Shown: positions 9,241 through 18,181 of the stretch, one piece after another | Numbering within the stretch: position 1 is the first letter of the stretch | How the letters are laid out: each line of letters opens with the position of its first letter | Assembly (NCBI RefSeq): GCF_002368415.1 | Contig: NZ_AP018290.1 | Location: 4,725,614 to 4,789,613, forward strand | From: Calothrix sp. NIES-4105 | Lineage (GTDB): Bacteria; Cyanobacteriota; Cyanobacteriia; Cyanobacteriales; Nostocaceae | DNA length: 64,000 bases | Direction of reading: 5' to 3' | Translations under genes and position numbers: made by a program | The notes under the pieces: model-generated | What the model saw: the letters and a program-made list of their open reading frames with translations, nothing else | Told to the model about the DNA's origin: nothing | Database searches by the model: none

Positions 9241-9399
9241 TTATTGCATTACGTATTGTTGGTTGCTATGTCTGATGGCGCAGAATATGCGCTATGAGTT
9301 AGTTGTTAGGTAGTTGTAAGTCGCTGTCTGGAGTTGTAACATTAAGACCCTTGGCAAATGATTAATAACTAACGACAAATAACTAATGACTTGTGAGCG

Positions 9400-11364
9400 A
9401 TGGTTAGCGATATTTTAATTATTGGTGGCGGTATTATTGCTTTGGCAACCGCCATCGAACTAAAGATACGGGGTTGCAATGTTACTATAGTCAGTCGCGA
9501 TTTTAAAGCTGCTGCAACTCTTGCTGCTGCTGGAATGTTGGCGCCTGATTCTGAGAAGATTTTAAGGGGTGCAATGCGTGATTTGTGTTTACGGTCGCGC
9601 GCTCTTTATCCTGAATGGACAAGTAAACTCGAACAACTAACTGGTGTAAATACAGGATACTGGGCTTGCGGTAGCTTGACACCAGTATATGATGTAGGAA
9701 TAGTAGAACAAGATAATCATTCTTACTGGTTAGATAAAGAAACAATTCACCAGTATCAAGAAGGACTAGGTGAGGAAGTAATTGGTGGTTGGTGGTATCC
9801 AGAAGATGCACAAGTTGATAACCGCGCGCTGAATCGCGCATTATTAACTGCGGCACAATCGCTTGGTGTGGAAATCAAAGAGAATTGTCGGGTTAACGGT
9901 ATTTTAATTTCTGCTGGAGAAATTACAGGTATACAAACTAGTGCTGGTGTAATGAGTGCTGAACATTACATCTTGGCAGCAGGAGCATGGTCAAACGAAT
10001 TATTTCCTTTACCTGTACGTCCGCGCAAAGGGCAAATGTTGAGCCTGCGCGTACCAGATTTCCTTACGGAATTACCCTTAAATAGAATTTTGTATGGTGA
10101 GGAAATATACATTGTACCAAGGCACGATAGGCGAATTATTATTGGCGCTACAAGTGAACAGGTTGGTTTTACACCTTACAATACTCCCACCGGAATTCAA
10201 GCTTTACTGCAAAATGCAATCCGTTTATTTCCTCTGCTAAAAGATTATTCGATAGAAGAAATGTGGTGGGGATATCGACCTGCAACTCCCGACGAGCTAC
10301 CAATTTTAGGTGAAAGTCCTTATAAAAATTTAACTTTTGCTACAGGACATTTCCGTAACGGAATTTTGTTAACACCAATAACCGCATTACTTATTGCTGA
10401 CCAGATTACAAAGCAAGGTAATGACCCTTTAGTGCAAAATTTTCATTACTCTCGCTTCCAAATAAAGGAAAAAATAATAACACCTATGCTTACACACTCC
10501 GCTAATTTTAGTAATGGCAGTATAGTAAAAAATACATCTACCCAATTAACGCTTCCAACCCCCGGTGCAATTTCTGACTCTCGACTTCAAATTGCGGGAA
10601 AATCTTTTACTTCTCGTTTAATGACAGGTACAGGTAAATACCGTTCTATCGAGGAAATGCAGCAAAGTGTTGTGATGAGCGGTTGCCAAATCGTAACTGT
10701 TGCCGTGCGACGAGTTCAAACCAACGCTCCGGGACATGAAGGATTAGCAGAAGCACTTGATTGGAGTAAAATTTGGATGCTACCAAATACTGCTGGTTGT
10801 AAAACCGCTGAAGAAGCAGTTCGTGTAGCAAGGTTAGGACGTGAAATGGCGAAGCTATTAGGACAAGAAGATAATAATTTTGTCAAGTTAGAAGTAATTC
10901 CAGATGCTAAGTATTTACTCCCTGACCCGATAGGCACGTTACAAGCTGCAGAACAGTTAGTTAAAGAAGGATTTGCAGTATTACCTTATATCAACGCCGA
11001 CCCAATACTTGCCCAGCGTTTAGAAGAAGTCGGTTGTGCAACTGTGATGCCATTAGCGGCGCCTATCGGTTCTGGACAAGGAATACAAACAGCCGCTAAT
11101 ATCCAAATTATTATCGAGAATGCTAAAGTGCCTGTTGTCGTAGATGCTGGTATTGGCGCCCCATCCGAAGCAGCAAAAGCAATGGAAATGGGTGCCGACG
11201 CATTATTAATTAATAGTGCTATCGCTTTAGCACAAAACGCTCCAGCTATGGCACAAGCTATGAACCTCGCCGCAACCGCTGGGCGCCTAGCTTATCTAGC
11301 CGGTAGAATGCCAATTAAAGATTACGCTAGCGCTTCTTCACCTCTAACAGGAACAATTAATTAA
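9400..11364 (+). CDS. thiO/thiG: Bifunctional glycine oxidase ThiO / thiazole synthase ThiG
   Basis: A 654-residue fusion of two thiamine-synthesis enzymes. Residues about 1-350 are a FAD-dependent DAO-type oxidase. It starts [18 protein letters not shown] and has the substrate-domain motifs [11 protein letters not shown] and [13 protein letters not shown]. It makes dehydroglycine from glycine. Residues about 395-654 are Thi[27 protein letters not shown], the barrel region [10 protein letters not shown] with the expected Schiff-base Lys, and [26 protein letters not shown] (shown in part). ThiG forms the thiazole phosphate ring. The fusion is typical of filamentous cyanobacteria. I looked for a TPP riboswitch in the leader and saw none. 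A large inverted heptamer repeat follows the stop. Confidence 0.95.
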   Translation: MVSDILIIGGGIIALATAIELKIRGCNVTIVSRDFKAAATLAAAGMLAPDSEKILRGAMRDLCLRSRALYPEWTSKLEQLTGVNTGYWACGSLTPVYDVGIVEQDNHSYWLDKETIHQYQEGLGEEVIGGWWYPEDAQVDNRALNRALLTAAQSLGVEIKENCRVNGILISAGEITGIQTSAGVMSAEHYILAAGAWSNELFPLPVRPRKGQMLSLRVPDFLTELPLNRILYGEEIYIVPRHDRRIIIGATSEQVGFTPYNTPTGIQALLQNAIRLFPLLKDYSIEEMWWGYRPATPDELPILGESPYKNLTFATGHFRNGILLTPITALLIADQITKQGNDPLVQNFHYSRFQIKEKIITPMLTHSANFSNGSIVKNTSTQLTLPTPGAISDSRLQIAGKSFTSRLMTGTGKYRSIEEMQQSVVMSGCQIVTVAVRRVQTNAPGHEGLAEALDWSKIWMLPNTAGCKTAEEAVRVARLGREMAKLLGQEDNNFVKLEVIPDAKYLLPDPIGTLQAAEQLVKEGFAVLPYINADPILAQRLEEVGCATVMPLAAPIGSGQGIQTAANIQIIIENAKVPVVVDAGIGAPSEAAKAMEMGADALLINSAIALAQNAPAMAQAMNLAATAGRLAYLAGRMPIKDYASASSPLTGTIN

Positions 11365-11371
11365 GAGTAGA

Positions 11372-11434
11372 AAGTGCTGAGTGCTGAGTGCTTAGTAGAA
11401 AACACTCAGCACTCAGCACTCATTACTCAGCACT
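11372..11434. repeat. Inverted AGTGCTG heptamer repeats
   Basis: Two to three copies of AGTGCTG are followed by a short loop and then several copies of the complement CAGCACT, ending in a T run. The element can fold into a long hairpin and may also terminate thiO/thiG transcription. The same heptamer recurs at 19589, 26349 and 26590. Confidence 0.8.
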
Positions 11435-11526
11435 ATTTTTTTGTAAAGTTTTGTAAAGAAGGATGAGAGTAATAATGCTTAGTTATGTAACATAAAGTAA
11501 AAGAACTTAAATTAAAGGAACAATTC

Positions 11527-11697
11527 ATGCCTTATACCACAGAAGAAGGCGGTCGTCTTAATAATTTCGCGCGAGAACCGAAAGTATATACCGCAGAACC
11601 TCCAAATGATGGGCAAAAGCGTAATTACATTTTTTTGGGAGTTGCTGGAGCTTTGCTTGTTGGCGGTTTGATTTTTGTGGCGTTTTCTGTGTCTTAA
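11527..11697 (+). CDS. psb34: Psb34-like photosystem II assembly protein
   Basis: A 56-residue protein with an N-terminal arm containing GGRLNNFAREPKVYTAEPP. This is the motif shared by Psb34 and the N-termini of HliA/HliB-type high-light proteins. A single transmembrane helix follows (YIFLGVAGALLVGGLIFVAF). Psb34 binds CP47 assembly intermediates during photosystem II biogenesis and competes with Hlips. The start has AAGGAA six bases upstream. It is monocistronic, with a terminator about 100 bp downstream. There is no chlorophyll-binding ExxNxR motif in the helix, which separates it from true Hlips. The name rests on motif recall, not on an alignment. Confidence 0.72.
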   Translation: MPYTTEEGGRLNNFAREPKVYTAEPPNDGQKRNYIFLGVAGALLVGGLIFVAFSVS

Positions 11698-11795
11698 CCT
11701 TTTAAAATATACGTTCTTAAATATTTCTTCAAATTGTTGATAGTCATATCTACGACTTGAGAGAGTCTCAAGCGAAAAAACTTGCTATCATTTTC

Positions 11796-11828
11796 AGGTT
11801 CACGCCTATAGTGTGAGCCTGCTTTTTT
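11796..11828 (+). terminator. Rho-independent terminator
   Basis: AGGTTCAC at 11796-11803 pairs with GTGAGCCT at 11813-11820 (one wobble pair), followed by GCTTTTTTAT. It likely ends the psb34-like transcript. Confidence 0.75.
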
Positions 11829-12019
11829 ATTTGTTAAAATTACATAAAGTAGCGCGTATAATAAGATACTTATTCTTTATAGGAGTTTTAAAATCATTAT
11901 TTGTCCTGAACAGCAGGGTTTGAAGTTGAAAAACAAAGCAATAGCAAGAGTTATAGGCAATAAAAAGCAAATATCTCAATTGATTAAATGTAAACAGCAA
12001 ATAAGCATGTGACGCCACC

Positions 12020-14209
12020 ATGAGCGTGAATGAAGCTACACACCCTGAGAATTCAGCTTGGAACAAGCAAGTTTATCACCGTCTCAAGCTTGCCCTAAGT
12101 CTTGGCTTGCGGCGCCAAGTCTTTTTGGCGGTGTGTGACGATTTAAATCTACGAAATCAAGTGGCAGCACGGTTGCATTCAACGCTGGCATATCCAGTTG
12201 GGCAGGTTTTGTACCAGCCTGCAAATTCGTTAGAAGCGAGTACTCCAGCGTATCCGCGACTGGTAACGCTGCGGTTGAATTTGAGTGACCCAAATCCAAT
12301 CTCTCAAATTAACCAATGGTTGATAAATTATCCGCCACCAATTGTAGGTGGAACAAAAGATGCTCCAGGTAGACCGCTACCGATACCAGTATTTCAAATA
12401 GTTGGAGTTGAGCAGTTAACGCGACAACCTGTTGCGACGCAGCGGTTATTCCTGCACTATTTACGACTAACTGAACAGCGTACATCAACACAAGAGTCAA
12501 ATCGATTTTTAGAGTCGAGTTTACTTTTGTGGGTACCACGTCCGTGGTTAATGGCGATACAGCAGTCGGCGCCGCAATTTTGGCGGTGTCGGACGGGTGT
12601 GTTTACTTTTGCAGGGGAACCTACACCAACTGTTAAGACTAAAAGTCCTGAGAGGTTTTTAGCTCAGGAAGTAGATTTGGGTAATTTTGAAGAATCAATA
12701 TTAAATGATGTTCTTCCTGGGGGAGTTGGGAGTGAAGATGATAGGGAAGATTTTGATTTTCAAAGACATGAACAACTTGTTAATCGTAGCCATAAAAAGA
12801 AGGAACCGACACCGTTAAAATCGGAACTGCTTGCAGTAAGACTACCCAGTGATGAACCGCTAACTACAGATATTTCTAGTACACCTTCAGTTAGGGCGCC
12901 TGAAAATTTTACGCACATTACCAAGGAGTTAGTCGAGCTTGTTCTGGCAACGCTGGATACTCGAACAGATGCCGAAGCTACGTCACCGCAAGCAATTTTA
13001 GAAGAAATTGAGGAATTACATAGTAAGAAAGCTGCTACCGAAAGTTTAGCTGTTGGATATCAAAAGCTTGGTAATTTATATCGCTTGCGGATTGAGCAGG
13101 GACAGTCTAATTTAGAAAACTTAATGGTAGCAATAATTGCTTATCAAGAGGCAATTACGTATGATGAAGTTTCGCCTCAAGTCCCAGATATTTTGAACGA
13201 CTTAGGGACTTTATATTGGATGTTATACCGTACTCCTCCAAATTCAGAGGAGGGACAGTCATATATCGAGCAGGGAATTGAGTTTTATCAACTAGCATTA
13301 AAATTAATATCACCGCAAACCCATCCTGAAACTTACGCGCGGGTACAAAACAATTTAGGTACCGCATATGGTGACTTAGCGCGCTTTTCTGACCCAGCAG
13401 AAAATTGGCAGCTAGCAGTTGCAGCATACTCGGAAGCACTGCGCTATCGTACTGCTGAAGTCGAACCGCTCAAATTTGCAGCATGTCAAAATAATTTAGG
13501 CACTGCGTTCTGGCATTTGGCACAATACAACCTTCCTGTCGCGCATTTAAAGAAAGCCATTACTGCTTACAATTTAGCGCTGGTGTATTATACTCCTAAT
13601 ACTGAACCCTTAAAATATGGGATGATTCAAAACAATATCGGCACCGCTTATTGGAATCTTGCCCAATATGAACAATCTAGCGAACATTTACGTACTTGCA
13701 TTGGCGCCTATAACGAAGCTTTAAAATTCCGAACTTCTACAAATCAACCTGCTGCTTGTTCTGCGACACAAAATAATCTTGGTACTGCCTACTGGCATTT
13801 AGCAAACCAAGTTCAAACACTTAAAGAAGAACGGCATGATTATTTAGAAAAATGTATTGAGTCTTATCAAGAAGCTTTAAATTTAGCGCATTCGCTGAGT
13901 GGAATGACATTAAGTTTTGATGTTTTTGCTACACATAATAATTTAGGACTAGCACATTATCAACTTGTTACTGATGCTTATTATGAAGGAAATAAAAATG
14001 AACGTTCTCGACATTTAGAAGCTGCATTAGAAAACCATTTGCAGGCACTTAACGGTATGAGCAAACAGCCTGAAACATATCAAACAACACTCACGTATAT
14101 CATTAAAACTATACGCGGATTTCATAATGAGTTAGGTATTCAAGGGCAAAATTTGGCTTTATCTAAAGTTCCTGGTTCGTTGTTACCGGAGATTTTGCCA
14201 AAATTGTAA
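12020..14209 (+). CDS. Tetratricopeptide-repeat protein
   Basis: A 729-residue soluble protein. The first 200 residues form an alpha/beta region of unknown family (LGLRRQVFLAVCDDLNLRNQ…), which looks remotely NTPase-like but shows no clear Walker A. An acidic, charged linker runs from about 200 to 310. The rest is a TPR array at about 340-690, with recurring patterns such as NNLGTAYWHLAQ and AIxAYNEALKFRT spaced about 45-60 residues apart. TPR arrays mediate protein contacts; the partner is unknown. There is no signal peptide. The gene is single and is followed by the convergent XRE regulator. Confidence 0.85.
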   Translation: MSVNEATHPENSAWNKQVYHRLKLALSLGLRRQVFLAVCDDLNLRNQVAARLHSTLAYPVGQVLYQPANSLEASTPAYPRLVTLRLNLSDPNPISQINQWLINYPPPIVGGTKDAPGRPLPIPVFQIVGVEQLTRQPVATQRLFLHYLRLTEQRTSTQESNRFLESSLLLWVPRPWLMAIQQSAPQFWRCRTGVFTFAGEPTPTVKTKSPERFLAQEVDLGNFEESILNDVLPGGVGSEDDREDFDFQRHEQLVNRSHKKKEPTPLKSELLAVRLPSDEPLTTDISSTPSVRAPENFTHITKELVELVLATLDTRTDAEATSPQAILEEIEELHSKKAATESLAVGYQKLGNLYRLRIEQGQSNLENLMVAIIAYQEAITYDEVSPQVPDILNDLGTLYWMLYRTPPNSEEGQSYIEQGIEFYQLALKLISPQTHPETYARVQNNLGTAYGDLARFSDPAENWQLAVAAYSEALRYRTAEVEPLKFAACQNNLGTAFWHLAQYNLPVAHLKKAITAYNLALVYYTPNTEPLKYGMIQNNIGTAYWNLAQYEQSSEHLRTCIGAYNEALKFRTSTNQPAACSATQNNLGTAYWHLANQVQTLKEERHDYLEKCIESYQEALNLAHSLSGMTLSFDVFATHNNLGLAHYQLVTDAYYEGNKNERSRHLEAALENHLQALNGMSKQPETYQTTLTYIIKTIRGFHNELGIQGQNLALSKVPGSLLPEILPKL

Positions 14210-14239
14210 GACGGATTAACCTGTGTATCTATTGTCACA

Positions 14240-14626
14240 CTATGCTGCAATTGTACTTTCCTCACCACCATCCGCATCTTTCTGTTTTGATTTTTGCTCA
14301 GATGCTGGCTTTTTACGCGCGTCACTGGATACACAATGGTAGTCTACATCAAAATCGCGCTGCTCTGTATTGCGAAATTCAACCAAATCATCAAGTTGAA
14401 TCAACATTCGGTAATTGCCACGACTCTCACATATATAATTAATCGCACTTACTATCTGTATCCAACGTTTTTCGTTAATTTGTGGCAAATACTCGGCTTG
14501 GCGCCACCTAGTAACATTACTAACGTCAATTTTTAATACACGCGCAAACTCGGTCGAGCCTATATCACGCTCGTCCATCAATCTCTTCAAATTCCAACGT
14601 ACAGCGCCAACTGCTTTTTTAGCCAT
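14240..14626 (-). CDS. XRE-family helix-turn-helix regulator
   Basis: A 128-residue DNA-binding protein. Residues about 10-70 form a Cro/C1-type HTH (NLKRLMDERDIGSTEFAR, then VSNVTRWRQAEYLPQI). A short second part follows (LIQLDDLVEFRNTEQRD) and then a charged, probably disordered tail rich in Lys, Ser and Glu. The Asn-Val-Thr-Arg-Trp recognition helix is typical. It is divergent from the gene fragment at 14848. The shared region carries a tandem 18-bp repeat that is a plausible operator for this protein. Confidence 0.82.
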   Translation of the reverse strand: MAKKAVGAVRWNLKRLMDERDIGSTEFARVLKIDVSNVTRWRQAEYLPQINEKRWIQIVSAINYICESRGNYRMLIQLDDLVEFRNTEQRDFDVDYHCVSSDARKKPASEQKSKQKDADGGEESTIAA

Positions 14627-14770
14627 TCAAGACCGCGCCTTCCAATACCAAACACCTTTATCCTAAGACATAACTTCAGCAAACAATAAACGTCAATGCT
14701 AAAATTATTAACTTTTGTTACAATTTATTTTCTATATGCATCTATTACACATATAGTAAACAAAGAAAAA

Positions 14771-14806
14771 TGTAGTTGGATACACATATGTAGTTGGATA
14801 CATATA
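14771..14806. promoter_or_regulatory. Tandem 18-bp direct repeat, candidate operator
   Basis: TGTAGTTGGATACACATA is followed directly by TGTAGTTGGATACATATA (one difference). The pair lies between the divergent XRE gene and the gene fragment starting at 14848. The position and the two-turn spacing fit a regulator-binding site. No footprint is implied; this is inference from placement. Confidence 0.5.
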
Positions 14807-14847
14807 TATAGCCAGCTACTGATACTAAATTGAGCTGCCATTCTATC

Positions 14848-15156
14848 ATGATTACAACAACATACGCACCGGCATCATTGGATAAAATTAATACACTAGA
14901 CGGTTCAACATACGCGATACTGGAATTTGCACGCGCGCTCTTTGCTGATAAACAATACTTACCAAGAGCCGATTTCAACAAAATAGTGGAATCATTTGGT
15001 TGGAGTAAGGAGATAGTTCGCAGCTACATCAAATTGGGAAAGAAAAATCTTAACCATACATCATCATATCTACTCATCATGGATAGGTTCGTGTTCAGAG
15101 ATAATTTTATCAATAGCATCCCTGACTTTTTGGCGCCAGTTGGGGATGCTCATTAA
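14848..15156 (+). pseudogene. 5' fragment of a gene split by a TnpB-like insertion
   Basis: The first about 60 residues look like a real protein: LDGSTYAILEFARALFADK, then an HTH-like stretch LPRADFNKIVESFGWSKEIV and RSYIKLGKK. The sequence then changes character around 15035-15060, where it enters the inserted DNA, and it runs to a stop at 15156 antisense to another gene. The sequence starting at 17036 (AFIDVEISKLV…) reads like the direct continuation. The two halves match my memory of a single cyanobacterial protein family with this order, of unknown function. The ATG at 14848 has no obvious ribosome-binding site; an in-frame TTG lies at 14830. Confidence 0.6.
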
Positions 15157-15255
15157 TTTGTCTTTTACTCCAACCTTAAGAAGTATGGTTAATGGTTTCC
15201 GGTCTAGAGGTTCGTTACTGGTAAAACCCAACTTATTATTTTTTTGAAAAGGCAC
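15070..15255 (-). CDS. Small protein divergent to the TnpB-like gene
   Basis: A 61-residue protein starting at a GTG with a strong AGGAGGT site 8 bases upstream. The sequence NKLGFTSNEPLDRKPLTILL, then VKDKLMSIPNWRQKVRDAIDKII, looks like a genuine small folded protein with one extended part and one helix. I recall similar small cyanobacterial proteins but no described function. It is read divergently from the TnpB-like gene, 63 bp apart, both with strong ribosome-binding sites, and it seems to be carried by the same inserted segment. Its tail overlaps antisense to the 3' end of the 14848 fragment. A regulator or accessory of the nuclease is conceivable but unproven. Confidence 0.7.
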   Translation of the reverse strand: MPFQKNNKLGFTSNEPLDRKPLTILLKVGVKDKLMSIPNWRQKVRDAIDKIISEHEPIHDE

Positions 15256-15318
15256 TTGACTGACCTCCTGTGTTGATATATAAACATATACATGGATAAA
15301 ACAGGGAGGTGATACTCA

Positions 15319-16944
15319 TTGCCACAAGCTTACCAAACCTACGTAACTCAGATTCAAAACGGCTATCTGAGGGAACAAAGTGCTATTGACCTGTTAGAGA
15401 AATTATCTCCAGTTGCAGCATTGATGTCAAGAATGGCGTTAGAGGGTTTGCAATCTGGGATGAAGGAACATAAACTTAATACCCAAATTCAGCAGACTTT
15501 TGGTGTAAATAAACGTTACGCATCCGGTGTAATAACTTTCGTGGCAGGGGAATTAAAATCAGCATCAGAGTCTTATAAAAGGCATCTTGATGTAATAGGA
15601 GCTAAAATCAAGTCGATTAATGAAACAATTAATCACCTAAACAAGAGGCTGAACAAGCATCGCGAGTACGTCAAAGCACTTGAGAAATATAACTTAGCCA
15701 TTAAGTATGCTGAAAAAACAAAGACTGGGAAAGCTAAAAAAGTTCCAACTTTAAAAAAGAAACCAGAGTTTGATAATGCTTGTCCAATTAATGGAAAGGG
15801 GGATGGTAAGACCTATTTACAGTTAGCCAAGTTTCAATTACATCAAAAGAAACGGCAGCTAAAAATATATCTAGACCGTACTGCTGCATTAATAAAACAG
15901 GGTTTTCAAGTCAATTTGGGGAACCTGGGTAAAATTTCTTTTGTTGGAAGTACTTCTGAAACTAGCGGGAACAGTATATGCCAATTTGAACCGGGAATCA
16001 TTCCTGTGTTAAAGATTCGTGTACCTTATTTCCTAGAAAAAAGTTTCGGTGAGCATGTTCAATTACCATTGTACAAGTTCAATGATTATGGTTCTGACCA
16101 GATCAAAACTGCTTGGGCATTAAATCGAGCTTTGACCTACGTTTTCTCTAAAAATAAGAAAGGGAAATGGATAGTAGCAATTACTGGATTAGTTGATTTC
16201 TCCTGTAACAGTAATGATAGAAGTAATGGATGTATTGGTTTAGATGTAAATCCTGGTTCAATTGGATGGTGTGCAACAAATCAGCACGGTAATCCAATTG
16301 CATGTTCTAAAGTTAATTTAGATTTACATTCCTGTTCAACAAACCAAACTGAGTCTCGTTTATCTCTTGCAGTCACGGAAATAACACAACGAGCTTTGGT
16401 ATCGAACAAGCCAATTGTGATTGAGAAATTAGACTTTTCTGAGAAAAAGAAACAGTTTGGTAGTCACCGGAAATATAACCGGATGCTATCTGGTTTTGCC
16501 TATTCAAAGTTTTTTGAATTACTCAAGTCTCGATGCTTAAAACTAGGGATTAGAGTCATAGAAGTAAGTTCCCGATACTCAAGCCAAATTGGCATCGTTA
16601 AGTACATGCGTCGTTATGGCATGGGTTCTGACACGGCAGCTGCATTAGTTATCGCACGCCGAGGAATGGGAATTTATTATGAAAAAATGCCAGCGAGATA
16701 CGCTTTTCAGAGTTCAATTCAAGCTGAACCTCGTAAACACGTCTTTGCACACTGGCAGAAGTTCAATAAGCATTACAAGAAGACAGGTTCTCGTAATGCT
16801 TGGTTCGATATACCCAATCTAACAGGTTCTACTGGCGACACCTTGACGAACACCGTTCATACTGTCAAATTGGCAGTTAAAGGGATGAACAAAGCTTCGG
16901 TACAAGGAAGGAAGTTTAAGTCCCGTCAGGAAGTAAAGGTGTGA
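15319..16944 (+). CDS. TnpB-related RuvC-like nuclease (IS200/IS605-type accessory protein)
   Basis: A 541-residue protein. The N-terminal half is helical and Lys-rich, with a coiled coil at about 80-130. The C-terminal half is a split RuvC fold: RuvC-I GLDVNPGSIGW (Asp309), RuvC-II PIVIEKLDFS (Glu369), and RuvC-III YGMGSDTAAALVIARRG (Asp438). Between II and III it has SSRYSSQIGIVKYMRRYG and no Cys pairs, so the usual zinc ribbon is absent. TnpB proteins are RNA-guided endonucleases that help IS200/IS605 elements persist. The start is TTG with GGGAGGTGAT just upstream. All three acidic residues are kept, so it could be active. No TnpA is adjacent. Confidence 0.85.
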   Translation: MPQAYQTYVTQIQNGYLREQSAIDLLEKLSPVAALMSRMALEGLQSGMKEHKLNTQIQQTFGVNKRYASGVITFVAGELKSASESYKRHLDVIGAKIKSINETINHLNKRLNKHREYVKALEKYNLAIKYAEKTKTGKAKKVPTLKKKPEFDNACPINGKGDGKTYLQLAKFQLHQKKRQLKIYLDRTAALIKQGFQVNLGNLGKISFVGSTSETSGNSICQFEPGIIPVLKIRVPYFLEKSFGEHVQLPLYKFNDYGSDQIKTAWALNRALTYVFSKNKKGKWIVAITGLVDFSCNSNDRSNGCIGLDVNPGSIGWCATNQHGNPIACSKVNLDLHSCSTNQTESRLSLAVTEITQRALVSNKPIVIEKLDFSEKKKQFGSHRKYNRMLSGFAYSKFFELLKSRCLKLGIRVIEVSSRYSSQIGIVKYMRRYGMGSDTAAALVIARRGMGIYYEKMPARYAFQSSIQAEPRKHVFAHWQKFNKHYKKTGSRNAWFDIPNLTGSTGDTLTNTVHTVKLAVKGMNKASVQGRKFKSRQEVKV

Positions 16945-17035
16945 ATCCTTTGGGGTAGGAAAAGTTGACCGCTACTTTTCTGGGTTGCTGTATTTATGCC
17001 TTGTGGATAGGTATGAGTAGCTTTTTCTGAGCGGA

Positions 17036-18055
17036 ATGGCATTTATCGATGTAGAAATAAGCAAGCTGGTAATGATTGAGCCACACACATTATTCAAAAT
17101 CACATCAAGCAAAAGGTTTGCTAGCGTAGTGTTTGGCATCAAAAACGCGGTTGGTCATATTACCCAACAATTCGTCCAAAATCTTATTGATGGCTTAAAG
17201 GCGTCACGGGCAAGCAAACCCGACAAACCAACAATTTGGCGTGGTGAAAAGGATACAAGTCGTACATGTGTCATTCCTCCGATTAAGGAAGATGACCAGT
17301 ACACAGGTACGTCAATTCAACGTGCTATGGATGATGAAAAAATCACAGCACAAAGATTTGTTCGAGAAGCGGCTGCATTTCGGGAAGCTATTAAATGTGG
17401 TGCCTTTAAGTTGGTAGGTGAATTGCCAGCACACCTCAAAGCAATATTAGGTTTAGAGTACTCGGCGCCAACACCAAGTAATGATGAGAGTGAGGCACAA
17501 GCAACAACAGTAGTAGAAGAAACGGCGCCTGATGTTGAACTAGTACAAACAGTGGTCGAGAAAACAGCACAAGAAGAATTAGTACAAATAGCAGAGTATG
17601 TGCAAGCTTATCCACTCAACTACTGCATTGTTAACGAAGTTTGTCCGGAAAACAAAATCAAAAGCGAACAACCATCAACTATTCCCGCAGCAGAATCATA
17701 TAGCGCGGAAGAAATTGCAGCACTGCTACGCGACTGCAATACTTGGTTAGAAATCACAGCAATTACTTCAAAGCTAGATCAGCCCACACGCATGGCATCT
17801 TGGTCAATGCTCAGTAAAGAAGAACAAAACCGCATTTACAAAATAAAATCAATTGCTACCGAAGCAAAAAATCAAAATATCACCACTGATGAACCTGCAT
17901 CAATCAAAGTCGGTGACATAGTAGTTTGGGACAACTGCTATCCTCACCTCAATAGTTGGCAGCCTTTCAAAGTGCAGCGAATCGAAGTTAATGGGTTTGT
18001 CAAACTCGAAAACGTCATCAATCTAATACCAATTGAAGAATTGAAATTAGCATGA
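17036..18055 (+). CDS. 3' part of the interrupted gene; unknown function with C-terminal SH3-like segment
   Basis: A 339-residue open frame. It opens mid-sequence as AFIDVEISKLVMIEPHTLFK, which fits a continuation of the fragment at 14848 rather than a true N-terminus; the ATG at 17036 has no ribosome-binding site. The middle has KPTIWRGEKDTSRTCVIPPI and a conserved-looking TSIQRAMDDEKITAQRFVREA. A Glu/Val/Thr-rich linker covers about 155-195. The C-terminus (IKVGDIVVWDNCYPHLNSWQ, then VQRIEVNGFVKLENV) looks like a small beta-barrel (SH3/KOW-like). Function unknown. If translated now it would lack its HTH-like start. Confidence 0.6.
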   Translation: MAFIDVEISKLVMIEPHTLFKITSSKRFASVVFGIKNAVGHITQQFVQNLIDGLKASRASKPDKPTIWRGEKDTSRTCVIPPIKEDDQYTGTSIQRAMDDEKITAQRFVREAAAFREAIKCGAFKLVGELPAHLKAILGLEYSAPTPSNDESEAQATTVVEETAPDVELVQTVVEKTAQEELVQIAEYVQAYPLNYCIVNEVCPENKIKSEQPSTIPAAESYSAEEIAALLRDCNTWLEITAITSKLDQPTRMASWSMLSKEEQNRIYKIKSIATEAKNQNITTDEPASIKVGDIVVWDNCYPHLNSWQPFKVQRIEVNGFVKLENVINLIPIEELKLA

Positions 18056-18181
18056 CCGTGCATAACAATTACAACAGGTCATTTTTCACACACGGTTTCA
18101 GTTTGGTGTGGGCGCCTTCAGAGCGATCACGTATTCGCATGACCTGTCAATTTCATTAAAATAATATTAATATCTTCGCCC

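Larger units (their letters stand above)
15040..17030. mobile_element. TnpB-only insertion (approximate ends)
   Basis: About 2 kb separate the two halves of an apparently interrupted gene. The segment holds a TnpB-like gene, a divergent small gene, and short flanks. CTACTCAT at 15070-15077 near the left end has an inverted copy ATGAGTAG at 17013-17020 near the right end, and GGATAGGT occurs near both ends. No TnpA transposase is present, so the element would need help from elsewhere. Exact ends are not certain. GGCGCC occurs only once in it. Confidence 0.6.

Noticed and set aside
9180-9399. Possible TPP riboswitch before thiO/thiG
   Set aside because: I looked for the conserved CTGAGA and related segments of the THI box and did not see them in the leader.
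15319-16944. Calling this gene a Cas12 effector
   Set aside because: There is no CRISPR array or adaptation gene nearby, and the size and motifs fit the TnpB-related IS200/IS605 group.
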